Of a stretch of DNA of 64,000 bases, positions 17,214-25,258 are shown in pieces; the stretch's first letter is position 1, and each line of letters starts with the position of its first letter. Position numbers and translations under genes: made by a program. The stretch comes from Lachnospiraceae bacterium (GTDB lineage: Bacteria; Bacillota; Clostridia; Lachnospirales; Lachnospiraceae), in contig CAJTEM010000019.1 in the NCBI GenBank assembly GCA_910575255.1, positions 41,512 to 105,511 on the forward strand, in the 5' to 3' direction. The notes under the pieces are model-generated. The model saw only the letters and a program-made list of their open reading frames with translations, searched no databases and was not told where the DNA came from.

Positions 17214-17473
17214 GCAATAAAGCGAAGGGTTTCCAATTTCTTTTTCTCGTTCGGGGACATCTCGGCCGTGAGGACAGAGACCAGAAGCTCGGTTTCCGAA
17301 TCCGAAAAATGGATGCCTTTCTGAGCAGCGTCAGCCTGCATGGACATAAAGGCAGGAAGAATCTGCCCCCGGGACAATCGGGTGACCTGATCTGCAAAGG
17401 AAGTGAGATAATTCAGCTTTTCAGGCGCCATCTGTTTCAGGCGGGGATCCTGTTTCCAGCTATCTGAGGTCAT
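17186..17473 (-). CDS. Conserved-looking small protein of unknown function
   Basis: The product has 95 residues from the ATG at 17473, which is preceded by AAGGAG at the right distance; an ATG 18 nt upstream overlaps that ribosome-binding site. The sequence is helical and charged (DPRLKQMAPEKLNYLTSFADQ, SPNEKKKLETLRFIAKKL), with no membrane segment or metal motif. I do not recognise a family. It follows the gene at 17530-17868 in the same direction with a 56-nt gap, and both share a Met/Gln-rich helical style, so they are probably one transcription unit under the sigma-E-like promoter at 17894-17922. Confidence 0.65.
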   Translation of the reverse strand: MTSDSWKQDPRLKQMAPEKLNYLTSFADQVTRLSRGQILPAFMSMQADAAQKGIHFSDSETELLVSVLTAEMSPNEKKKLETLRFIAKKLAARSS

Positions 17474-17529
17474 GAAGAAGCTCCTTTCCATGAAATAAAT
17501 ACGAGAAATGAATGAGAAAATCAGCAGAC

Positions 17530-17868
17530 TTAAGGAGTCTGCATGGCCTGCAGCATAATCTGCAGGTTTTCAATCGTTTCGATCAATTCCCGCTCCCGGG
17601 AATTGGCATAGGGTTTGATTGCCTGGAGCATTTCGACCGGAGAAGCCTTGCGGTCACCGGAACTGCCAAGGCCCATGGCAGATACTTCACTGCCAGAGAA
17701 CAGATTCATGGTTCGGTTCAGCTCCTGCATTTTGATAACCATGGATAAAAAGCGCTGCATGGGCTGCTGCATATAGGGAATGGCCGCTTTTACCATCTGA
17801 AGATGGGGATCTGCAAGCAGATAGTCAAAGTCGGTAAGGCGGACATCCGTTCCTGCATCATCGTTCAT
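17530..17868 (-). CDS. Small helical protein of unknown function
   Basis: The start ATG at 17868 has AAAGGAG 6 nt before it and gives 112 residues; a longer frame reaches 17907 but lacks a ribosome-binding site. The sequence is rich in Met and Gln (YMQQPMQRFLSMVIKMQELN, ENLQIMLQAMQ), predicted mostly alpha-helical and soluble. I cannot assign a family. A sporulation-type promoter lies directly upstream and a related-style gene directly downstream, so a role during sporulation is a reasonable inference only. Confidence 0.65.
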   Translation of the reverse strand: MNDDAGTDVRLTDFDYLLADPHLQMVKAAIPYMQQPMQRFLSMVIKMQELNRTMNLFSGSEVSAMGLGSSGDRKASPVEMLQAIKPYANSRERELIETIENLQIMLQAMQTP

Positions 17869-17893
17869 AGACGGCTCCTTTGCTTTTTGAAAT

Positions 17894-17922
17894 AATATAT
17901 GCGTCATTCAAGGAAAACATAC
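17894..17922 (-). promoter_or_regulatory. Sigma-E-like sporulation promoter
   Basis: On the minus strand GTATGTT (17922-17916) and CATATATT (17901-17894) are separated by 14 nt. Both are close to the sigma-E consensus (-35 kmATATT, -10 CATACAnT). The site is 25 nt before the start codon at 17868. The spacing and sequence are good, but no experiment supports it. Confidence 0.45.
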
Positions 17923-18036
17923 CAGCTGCATATATTAGTTTTAGGAGGTGCCGCGAAGCGGTGCATACTTTAATGGGAATGAAATTTCAAACACGCATCA
18001 GGAGGAATCTGTGTATTTGAGAAAGGAATGACGAAA

Positions 18037-18210
18037 ATGGCAACAAGATTGATCATAGATGGCAATGCGGTGTACGAAATCGATGAGGATTGTCAGGAAT
18101 GCCTGCAAAGAAAAAACGGTTCCAGAAGCAGGAACAGACGAGCCAGATGCGTCGGGGAAGACCCGGGAAACAGAGAAGGCTCAGGAAATGCAGGAACAAA
18201 GATGAAATAA
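18037..18210 (+). CDS. Small conserved-type protein (IDGNAVYEIDEDC family)
   Basis: ATG 18037 follows AGAAAGGA at 18021-18028, giving 57 residues; ATG 18028 overlaps that site. The N-terminal half, ATRLIIDGNAVYEIDEDC, has the look of a short protein I recall from Lachnospiraceae genomes. The C-terminal half is basic and low-complexity (SRSRNRRARC). Two Cys lie at C-x-x-C spacing (CQEC). The function is unknown. The CATACTTTA at 17964-17972 upstream resembles a sigma-K -10. Confidence 0.5.
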   Translation: MATRLIIDGNAVYEIDEDCQECLQRKNGSRSRNRRARCVGEDPGNREGSGNAGTKMK

Positions 18211-18240
18211 AAAGGATGCCCCCTCGTTTGAGGGGGCGTG
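18205..18240 (-). terminator. Terminator of the Cys-rich protein gene
   Basis: GCCCCCTC (18218-18225) pairs with GAGGGGGC (18230-18237) around a 4-nt loop. The T-rich tract lies on the minus-strand side (complement of AAATAAAAAGGAT), so it ends the minus-strand gene at 18246. Confidence 0.7.
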
Positions 18241-18245
18241 AACCA

Positions 18246-18488
18246 TTAGCAGAAGCCGCCGCCTCCGCAGCAGCAGAGAAGAAGGATGATCCAGATCCAG
18301 TCACAGCCGTTTCCACAGCCAAAGTTGAAGCAGCTATTATGTTCACATCCGCATCCGCATCCATTGTTGCCGCCTCCGCAGCAGCAGCACAGAATCAGAA
18401 TCAGCCAGATAATATTGCCTCCGGTTCCTCCCGCGTTACAATTGCAGTTGCAGTCACAGCCGCAGTTTGTTGCTGCTAAATCGCTCAT
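18246..18488 (-). CDS. High-cysteine, glycine-rich small protein (chorion-class-like)
   Basis: The 80-residue product has about 20 Cys in clusters (CGCDCNCNCN, LCCCCGGG, LLCCCGGGG) alternating with two hydrophobic stretches (NIIWLILIL, DWIWIILLL) and Gly/Asn. Small proteins of this type in Clostridia are often annotated as chorion-class high-cysteine proteins; their function is unknown, with spore-coat crosslinking one suggestion. GGAGGA precedes the ATG, and a terminator follows directly. CATATGATG upstream on the same strand weakly resembles a sigma-K -10. Overlapping plus-strand frames lack a ribosome-binding site. Confidence 0.7.
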   Translation of the reverse strand: MSDLAATNCGCDCNCNCNAGGTGGNIIWLILILCCCCGGGNNGCGCGCEHNSCFNFGCGNGCDWIWIILLLCCCGGGGFC

Positions 18489-18703
18489 ACCAATTCCTCC
18501 AATAATTATTTACAATTCATCATATGTCGGTCGGCATGTCACAGTTTCCGGTTTTTTGTAAAGTTTTCAAAAAAACAATCCTGATTTTCTTTGTCGAAGC
18601 GTACTGCGGCCCGGAAAAAAGCATAGAGGGAGTAAATTGTAACAGACTGCCAAAAAAACGGGGATAATTTAAAGAAAAATTTAATACCTTTTTTGGCAAA
18701 GTA

Positions 18704-18712
18704 TGTTATACT
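18704..18712 (+). promoter_or_regulatory. Extended -10 promoter for the VanW-domain gene
   Basis: TGTTATACT at 18704-18712 matches TGnTATAAT with one change and lies about 60 nt before the ATG. The -35 region is not clear. Confidence 0.5.
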
Positions 18713-18773
18713 CATATAGGTATGCAGATAAACCAAAATCAGAAAGATTTTATATAGAGAACAGGTGGGACTT

Positions 18774-20702
18774 ATGAGCAGGTATGATGAAGAACGGGTA
18801 TACGGGGGCAGCCGCTCCCGGGCAAAAGGCAGTTCCAGAGGAAGGAACGGCTCCTCTTTAAGGAGCGAGGCAGCAAGAGGCGGCAGCGGACGGGGAAGTT
18901 CTCACAGCAGTTCTTCCAGAAACTCGTCCCACAAAGCAGCGCAAAGAGGGGGAACGGGAAAAAACAGTGCCAGAGGCACATCTCCCAGGAGCGGAAGCGG
19001 TCACAGACGGGGACATAAAAAACCGGGAACGGACTTCAGAAAGCTTGCTGCCGGAGGGGTACTGCTGATTGCGGCGATTACCCTGATTGTATTCCTGATG
19101 AAGGGAATGGGAGACAGGCAGCCCGCAGAAACAGAGACAGAGAGTTCCTCGGTTCCAGAGACGGAGCTGCAAAAGGAGGTCATGGTAGACGGGATCAATA
19201 TCACCGGAATGTCGAGAGAACAGGCGAGGGAAGCCATTCTGGAGAATTATCCGTGGAATATGAAGGTGACCTGGCAGGATGATACCTATGAGGTGGCGGA
19301 TCTGATGGCAGGAAAGGTGGACGGGCTTCTGACAGAGATCTATTCCGGCGGGGCGAAGGAAAAATATTCTCTGGATACGGATGGTCTGGAGGAGAAGGCA
19401 AAAGAGGAAGCGGCAAAGGTTGCTTCTCAATGGGATAAGGCGGCGAAGAACGGCTCGATTTCCAGCTATGATAAGGATAATGATAAATTCTTATTTACCG
19501 GGGCGGAGAAAGGGCAGGCATTGGACCAGGAGAAGTTGGTTTCGGACATTCTGGCAGCCTTGAAGCGTAAGGATTTTGATGCCGAGCTGACGGCATCGAT
19601 GAATGTGGTGGAGCCGGAGTTCAGCGAGGAGACAGCAAAGGAGAAGTATAAGACGATCTCCAGCTTTACGACAAAGACAACTTCCAACAGCAAGAGAAAC
19701 ACCAACGTAAAGCTCTCCGCGGAGGCAATCAATGGTACGATTCTGCAGCCAGGAGAGGAATTTTCCTTTAATGATACAGTCGGACAGCGGACAGAGGCCA
19801 AGGGATATAAGGGAGCAGCCGCTTACAACAACGGAGAAGTGGTAGAGGAGATCGGAGGCGGAGTCTGTCAGACCTCGTCCACCCTGTATAATGCGGTGCT
19901 GAAGGCGGGGCTGAAGACAACCAAACGTCAGTCTCATACCTATGAGCCGTCTTATGTGACACCGGGAACCGATGCCACAGTCAGCTGGAACGGACCGGAT
20001 TACCGGTTTGTCAACAATTCCAGCGCGGCAATCGGAATCCGCGCCAGGTATTCGGATCAGACGGTCACCGTGTCGATCTACGGAGTGCCGGTTTTGGAGG
20101 AGGGTGTGACCTATGCCCTGAAATCCAAGAAGCTTAAGGACATTGATCCGCCGGCGCCTACGTATGAGGAGGATCCGACACTGGAGCTGGGTGTGGAGAA
20201 GGTAAAGAGCGCCGGCAGCAAGGGGAGCTACTGGGAAACCCGCCTGGAGATCAAAAAAGGGGACGAGGTGATCAGCCAGGAGGTGGATCATGTAGTGACC
20301 TACCGTGGGCATGCGCCTGTGGTTCTGCGGAACACATCGGGAAGTGTGGTGGCGCCCGAGTCTTTGCCGGAGGAGAGTACGGTGAATCCGAGCGAACCCT
20401 CTGTCGCACCGGAGGGGGCCGGAGACGGATTCTCTTCGCCTGCGGGAACCGGAAGCAATCCGTCAGGAGGCTCCGGCGCTTCGGGAGGCGGTCCCGGAGC
20501 CGGAGGATCGAATAATACGGGGAATACCGGCAATTCCGTAGGCGAGGCACCAGGAGGCGGTAGCACGGCACAGCCGGCGCCGACTACGGAGGCAGTGACA
20601 CAGCCGACGACAGCGGCGATTCAGCCGGCGCCGGGAACGGCAGAGCCGCCCTCCCAGCAGGGAAACGTTCCGCCGATGATTGCACCGATGCCGGGGAACT
20701 GA
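18774..20702 (+). CDS. VanW family protein, membrane-anchored, with Ser/Gly-rich N-terminus
   Basis: The product has 642 residues. The first 90 are low-complexity Ser/Arg/Gly (SSHSSSSRNSSHK), cytoplasmic by charge, followed by one transmembrane helix (LLIAAITLIVFLM, about 95-112). The outside part has a YoaR-like domain (about 140-290, INITGMSREQAREAIL) and then a VanW domain (GEEFSFNDTVGQRTEAKGYK, IGGGVCQTSSTLYNAVLKAGL). A Gly/Ser/Pro/Thr-rich tail of about 120 residues ends the chain. VanW domains occur in glycopeptide-resistance clusters and in many clostridial wall proteins, but their activity is not known. The ATG at 18774 follows AGGTGGG; a GTG 9 nt upstream overlaps that site. Confidence 0.85.
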   Translation: MSRYDEERVYGGSRSRAKGSSRGRNGSSLRSEAARGGSGRGSSHSSSSRNSSHKAAQRGGTGKNSARGTSPRSGSGHRRGHKKPGTDFRKLAAGGVLLIAAITLIVFLMKGMGDRQPAETETESSSVPETELQKEVMVDGINITGMSREQAREAILENYPWNMKVTWQDDTYEVADLMAGKVDGLLTEIYSGGAKEKYSLDTDGLEEKAKEEAAKVASQWDKAAKNGSISSYDKDNDKFLFTGAEKGQALDQEKLVSDILAALKRKDFDAELTASMNVVEPEFSEETAKEKYKTISSFTTKTTSNSKRNTNVKLSAEAINGTILQPGEEFSFNDTVGQRTEAKGYKGAAAYNNGEVVEEIGGGVCQTSSTLYNAVLKAGLKTTKRQSHTYEPSYVTPGTDATVSWNGPDYRFVNNSSAAIGIRARYSDQTVTVSIYGVPVLEEGVTYALKSKKLKDIDPPAPTYEEDPTLELGVEKVKSAGSKGSYWETRLEIKKGDEVISQEVDHVVTYRGHAPVVLRNTSGSVVAPESLPEESTVNPSEPSVAPEGAGDGFSSPAGTGSNPSGGSGASGGGPGAGGSNNTGNTGNSVGEAPGGGSTAQPAPTTEAVTQPTTAAIQPAPGTAEPPSQQGNVPPMIAPMPGN

Positions 20703-20837
20703 AGCTTTTCACAGAACTGATATCCGCCAGTCTGTAGAAACTATCCCTTTGAAACAATGTCAGTAAGTTAAGAAAACGAAAACGTAGCCAAGGAAACGGT
20801 TAACTGACTGACAGTGCCCATGAAAAGCAATATTGTA

Positions 20838-21445
20838 TGGTTACTGTTCATGGGGTGGGGTGAGGTTCCAGAAGGTACGCCTTGGAACAAGGGGAGGGCG
20901 CAGCGGAAAATGGTCTGCGGATGTTTCCGGTTTCGAGATCAAGAATTCCTAAAATTTCCGATTTTTGCTCACGATAAAATGCGTCACTGGCGCATTTTCC
21001 TGTGCGCTTAGGCGAAAAACGAAACGAAAATTCACAAACTCGCTACGCTCAAACAGTGTGAATTTTCGTTTCAACGCAAAACTCAGAAATTCAAGGACTC
21101 CTAAATCTCTGCAAAGTCAACATCCGCAGACCATTTTCCGCTGCGCCCTCCCCTTGTTCCAAGGCTGAACATCCCGTTCTCTATTCTTTCAAGGCTGGTA
21201 GATACCAGCTCTGGAAAAAGGCTTCTCCGGCTTGCGTTTGCAGGATGCCTAGAAACTCTTAGCTCGCAGGAATCTGCGTCAGTGTCAAAAATACAGCTGT
21301 CTGAGCGAAGCGAGTTCTGTATTTTTGACACTGCTTTTAGCAGATTTCTGCAAGCTTAGAGTTTCTGCATCCGAAACCCGCAATCCGGGGAAGCCTTTTT
21401 CCAGAGCGTACCTTCCGGAACCCCACCCCGTGAAAAGTAACATTG
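20838..21445. repeat. Composite palindromic intergenic repeat A (two cores)
   Basis: About 600 bp with no gene. Outer arms are inverted: GTTACTGTTCATGGGGTGGGG at the left (shortened in other copies) matches the complement of CCCCACCCCGTGAAAAGTAAC at the right, each next to GGTACGC. Inside lie two palindromic modules. Core 1 has a perfect 16-bp stem (21021-21036 with 21057-21072) and core 2 another, different in sequence (21281-21296 with 21317-21332). Both enclose the same 20-nt loop, in opposite orientations. Module 1 has long outer arms (about 20885-20930 with 21115-21165). Short frames across it are by-products of the palindrome. Confidence 0.85.
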
Positions 21446-21481
21446 TATGGGAAATAATACGAGATTTTGTGGTTTTCACCT

Positions 21482-21509
21482 TTGCAAATTGATAAAAAGT
21501 TGCTATAAT
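21482..21509 (+). promoter_or_regulatory. Promoter of the pyruvate:ferredoxin oxidoreductase gene
   Basis: TTGCAA (21482-21487), a 16-nt spacer and TATAAT (21504-21509) with TGC in front make a strong extended promoter. The leader has a stem GTTCCGG/CCGGAAC (21518-21524 with 21535-21541), then AGGAGGA before the ATG. Confidence 0.75.
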
Positions 21510-21574
21510 GATAACAGGGTTCCGGGGCGTTTATCCGGAACGAGCAATATTCACATTTGTAGGAGGAAAATCAA

Positions 21575-24500
21575 ATGGCAAGAAAAATGAAAACCATGGA
21601 TGGTAATCAGGCTGCTGCTCATGCTTCGTATGCATTTACCGAAGTAGCTGCTATGTATCCCATCACCCCCTCTTCCGTTATGCCGGAGCATACGGATGAA
21701 TGGGCGACCGAGGGCAGAAAGAATATTTTCGGCCGTACGGTTCAGATCACTGAGATGCAGTCTGAGGCAGGCGCCGCAGGTGCCGTCCACGGCTCCCTGG
21801 CAGCAGGTGCGCTGACCACCACCTATACCGCTTCCCAGGGTCTGTTACTGATGATTCCTAACCTGTACAAGATTGCCGGTGAGCAGCTTCCGGGCGTGAT
21901 CAACGTATCCGCACGTGCTCTGGCCAGCCATGCGCTGTCTATCTTTGGCGATCATTCCGATGTGTATGCCTGCCGTCAGACTGGCTGCGCCATGCTGTGT
22001 GAGTCCAGTGTGCAGGAGGTTATGGACCTGACCGCAGTTGCCCATCTGGCAGCGATCAAGGGCAAGGTTCCGTTTATCAACTTCTTTGATGGTTTCCGTA
22101 CTTCCCATGAGATTCAGAAGATCGAAGCCTGGGATTATGATGACTTGGCTGAGATGGCTGACTGGGATGCCATTGCTGCCTTCCGCAAGCATGCCCTGAA
22201 TCCGAATCATCCCTGCCAGAGAGGTTCCGCTCAGAACCCGGATATTTTCTTCCAGGCCAGAGAGGCCTGCAACCCGTATTATGATGCGCTGCCGGGTATT
22301 GTGCAGGAGTACATGGACAAGGTGAACGAGAAGATCGGCACCGATTACAAGCTGTTCAACTACTATGGCGCTGCCGATGCGGAGCATGTGATCGTGGCGA
22401 TGGGTTCTGTCAATGATACCATTGAGGAGACCATCGATTACATGGTAAAGACCACCGGCGCCAAGGTCGGCGTGGTAAAGGTTCGCCTGTACCGTCCCTT
22501 CTGTGCAGAGGCATTGATTGCGGCAATTCCGGATTCCGTGAAGAAGATTTCTGTTCTTGACAGAACCAAAGAGCCGGGTTCCCTGGGCGAGCCGCTGTAC
22601 CTGGATGTGGTTGCTGCTCTGAAGGGCAGCAAGTTTGATGCTGTGGAGATCTTCTCCGGTCGTTACGGCCTGGGTTCCAAGGACACTGCCCCGGCACAGA
22701 TCGTAGCTGTATACGGCAACACTGAGAAGAAGAGATTCACCATCGGCATCGAGGATGATGTGACTAACCTTTCCCTGAATCTGGGCGCTCCGTTAGTCAC
22801 CACTCCGGAGGGAACCACCAACTGTAAGTTCTGGGGTCTGGGTGCGGACGGTACCGTAGGCGCTAACAAGAACTCCATCAAGATCATCGGTGACAATACC
22901 GACATGTATGCTCAGGCATATTTTGATTACGATTCCAAGAAGTCCGGCGGTGTGACCATGTCCCACCTGCGTTTCGGACACAAGAAGATCAAATCCACCT
23001 ACCTGATCCGTCAGGCGAATTTCGTGGCCTGTCATAATCCGTCTTATGTGCGCAAGTACAACATGGTTCAGGAACTGGTTGACGGCGGTACCTTCCTCTT
23101 GAACTGCCCGTGGAATGCGGAGGAGTTAGAGACTCATCTTCCGGGACAGATGAAGAAGTTCATCGCGGACCACAACATTAAGTTCTACACCATCGACGGT
23201 GTGAAGATCGGTATCGAGACCGGCATGGGCCCGACCCGTATCAATACGATCCTTCAGTCCGCATTCTTTAAGCTGACCGGCATTATCCCGGAGGAGAAGG
23301 CCATCCAGCTGATGAAGGACGCTGCTCAGAAGACCTACGGCCGCAAGGGCGAGGATGTGGTTAAGAAGAACTGGGCTGCCATCGATGCAGGTGCTGAGAA
23401 CGTGGTGAAGGTAGAGGTTCCGGACAGCTGGAAGAATTGCGCAGACGAGGGCCTGGATTACAAGGTAGTGACTGAGGGAAGAAAGGATGTTATTGACTTT
23501 GTCAACAATATTCAGACCAAGGTCAGCGCTCAGGAAGGCGATACCTTACCGGTATCTGCGTTTAGCGATTATGTGGACGGCTCCACCCCCTCCGGTTCCG
23601 CTGCTTTTGAGAAGCGCGGTATCGCAGTGAATGTGCCGGTTTGGAATCCGGACAACTGTATCCAGTGTAATTTCTGTTCTTATGTATGTCCTCATGCGGT
23701 TATCCGTCCGGTGGCTATGACTGCCGATGAAGCTGCCAAGGCTCCGGAAGGCATGAAGATGCTGCCTATGACCGGTATGGCGGATTATAAGTTTGCCATC
23801 ACCGTATCTGCCCTTGACTGTACCGGATGCGGTTCCTGTGCGAATGTCTGCCCGGGTAAGAAGGGCGAGAAGGCTCTGACCATGGACAAGCTGGCAAATC
23901 ACTTGAATGAGCAGCCGGTTTACGACTTCGGCCAGACCGTAGCGATTAAGCAGGATGTGATCGACAAGTTCAAAGAGACCACAGTAAAGGGAAGCCAGTT
24001 CAAGCAGCCACTGCTTGAGTTCTCCGGCGCATGTGCAGGCTGCGGCGAGACTCCGTATGCCAAACTGATCACCCAGCTGTTCGGTGACAGAATGTACATT
24101 GCCAATGCAACCGGATGTTCTTCCATCTGGGGCAACTCTTCACCGTCTACTCCTTACACGGTAAATGCCAAAGGACAGGGTCCGGCATGGGATAACTCCC
24201 TGTTCGAGGACAACGCAGAGTTCGGCTTTGGTATGCTGCTGGCTCAGAATGCGATCCGTGACGAGCTGAAGGAAAAGGTTGAGACCGTAGCTGCCAATGA
24301 TCAGTCTACGGAGGAAATCAAGGCTGCCTGCAAGGAGTGGCTGGATACCTTCGGTATCGGCGCCCTGAACGGAAGCGCTACCGACAAGCTGGTTGCCGCC
24401 CTGGAAGGCATTGACTGCCCGACCTGCAAGTACATTGTTGCCAATAAGGATTTCCTGGCCAAGAAGTCCCAGTGGATCTTCGGCGGCGACGGATGGGCTT

Positions 24501-25114
24501 ATGATATCGGCTTCGGCGGCGTGGATCACGTGCTGGCAAGCGGCAAGGATATCAACATCATGGTTTACGATACCGAGGTTTACTCCAATACCGGCGGTCA
24601 GTCCTCCAAGGCCACCAAGACCGGTGCGGTTGCCCAGTTCGCAGCCGGCGGTAAAGAGACCAAGAAGAAAGATCTGGCAAGCATTGCCATGTCTTACGGT
24701 TATGTATATGTTGCTCAGGTTTCCATGGGCGCTGATTATGCCCAGACCGTGAAGGCGATTGCAGAGGCTGAGGCTTATCCGGGTCCGTCCCTGATCTTGG
24801 CTTACGCTCCCTGTATCAACCATGGTATCAAGAAGGGCATGAGCAAGGCTCAGACCGAGGAGAAGCTGGCTGTTGAGACCGGCTACTGGAATAACTTCCG
24901 CTTCAACCCGGCAGCTGAGAAGAAGTTCACCTTAGACAGCAAGGCTCCGAATATGGAGGGCTATCAGGACTTCCTGAAGGGTGAAGTGCGTTATGCTTCC
25001 CTGGCAATGAAGAATCCGGAGAGAGCAGCCAAGCTGTTTGAGAAGAATGAGGCTGAGGCGAAGGAGAGATATGAGTATCTGTCCAAGCTGGTGGCTTTGT
25101 ACGGGAATGAATAA
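21575..25114 (+). CDS. nifJ: Pyruvate:ferredoxin (flavodoxin) oxidoreductase
   Basis: This single-chain homodimeric enzyme of 1179 residues decarboxylates pyruvate to acetyl-CoA, CO2 and reduced ferredoxin, the central step of clostridial fermentation. The domain order is visible: N-terminal pyrimidine-binding domain (YPITPSSVMPEHTDEW), domain III with TKEPGSLGEPLYLD, a two-[4Fe-4S] ferredoxin insert (CIQCNFCSYVCPHA and CTGCGSCANVCPG), and the TPP-binding domain with CAGCGETPY, ATGCSSIWG and GGDGWAYDIGFGG. Length is normal for the family. Codon choice is more uniform (CTG, GGC, CGT, AAG) than in neighbours, as for a highly expressed gene. It is monocistronic, with its own promoter and terminator. 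Confidence 0.97.
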   Translation: MARKMKTMDGNQAAAHASYAFTEVAAMYPITPSSVMPEHTDEWATEGRKNIFGRTVQITEMQSEAGAAGAVHGSLAAGALTTTYTASQGLLLMIPNLYKIAGEQLPGVINVSARALASHALSIFGDHSDVYACRQTGCAMLCESSVQEVMDLTAVAHLAAIKGKVPFINFFDGFRTSHEIQKIEAWDYDDLAEMADWDAIAAFRKHALNPNHPCQRGSAQNPDIFFQAREACNPYYDALPGIVQEYMDKVNEKIGTDYKLFNYYGAADAEHVIVAMGSVNDTIEETIDYMVKTTGAKVGVVKVRLYRPFCAEALIAAIPDSVKKISVLDRTKEPGSLGEPLYLDVVAALKGSKFDAVEIFSGRYGLGSKDTAPAQIVAVYGNTEKKRFTIGIEDDVTNLSLNLGAPLVTTPEGTTNCKFWGLGADGTVGANKNSIKIIGDNTDMYAQAYFDYDSKKSGGVTMSHLRFGHKKIKSTYLIRQANFVACHNPSYVRKYNMVQELVDGGTFLLNCPWNAEELETHLPGQMKKFIADHNIKFYTIDGVKIGIETGMGPTRINTILQSAFFKLTGIIPEEKAIQLMKDAAQKTYGRKGEDVVKKNWAAIDAGAENVVKVEVPDSWKNCADEGLDYKVVTEGRKDVIDFVNNIQTKVSAQEGDTLPVSAFSDYVDGSTPSGSAAFEKRGIAVNVPVWNPDNCIQCNFCSYVCPHAVIRPVAMTADEAAKAPEGMKMLPMTGMADYKFAITVSALDCTGCGSCANVCPGKKGEKALTMDKLANHLNEQPVYDFGQTVAIKQDVIDKFKETTVKGSQFKQPLLEFSGACAGCGETPYAKLITQLFGDRMYIANATGCSSIWGNSSPSTPYTVNAKGQGPAWDNSLFEDNAEFGFGMLLAQNAIRDELKEKVETVAANDQSTEEIKAACKEWLDTFGIGALNGSATDKLVAALEGIDCPTCKYIVANKDFLAKKSQWIFGGDGWAYDIGFGGVDHVLASGKDINIMVYDTEVYSNTGGQSSKATKTGAVAQFAAGGKETKKKDLASIAMSYGYVYVAQVSMGADYAQTVKAIAEAEAYPGPSLILAYAPCINHGIKKGMSKAQTEEKLAVETGYWNNFRFNPAAEKKFTLDSKAPNMEGYQDFLKGEVRYASLAMKNPERAAKLFEKNEAEAKERYEYLSKLVALYGNE

Positions 25115-25139
25115 GTGAAAGACTGAATTTTAGTAAGGT

Positions 25140-25170
25140 CCCCCGTGCCGATGACGGCGCGGGGGATTTT
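25140..25170 (+). terminator. Terminator of nifJ
   Basis: CCCCCGTGCC (25140-25149) pairs with GGCGCGGGGG (25156-25165), followed by ATTTTG. Confidence 0.85.
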
Positions 25171-25172
25171 GC

Positions 25173-25201
25173 TTGCCAAAACCGGATTTTTTATCTATAA
25201 T
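25173..25201 (+). promoter_or_regulatory. Promoter of the cobalamin operon
   Basis: TTGCCA (25173-25178), a 17-nt spacer and a perfect TATAAT (25196-25201) lie just after the nifJ terminator. The leader to the cbiD start is only about 50 nt, too short for a cobalamin riboswitch. Confidence 0.7.
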
Positions 25202-25258
25202 CGAGAAGTGATGAATGAGCGGCTATTTTGAGTCTGTAAAAAGCAGATGGAGGGAAGA

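Noticed and set aside
18090..18479. Plus-strand 129-aa frame opposite the Cys-rich gene
   Set aside because: Low-complexity Ala/Ser composition is the shadow of Cys/Gly codons; the minus-strand gene has a ribosome-binding site and terminator.
20814..21479. Short frames in composite repeat A
   Set aside because: They lie wholly in palindromes, occur on both strands with related sequence and lack ribosome-binding sites. Similar frames recur in repeats B (about 45147-45765) and C (about 58090-58412).
25115..25258. Cobalamin riboswitch before cbiD
   Set aside because: Only about 50 nt remain after the promoter, and no B12-box-like sequence is visible.
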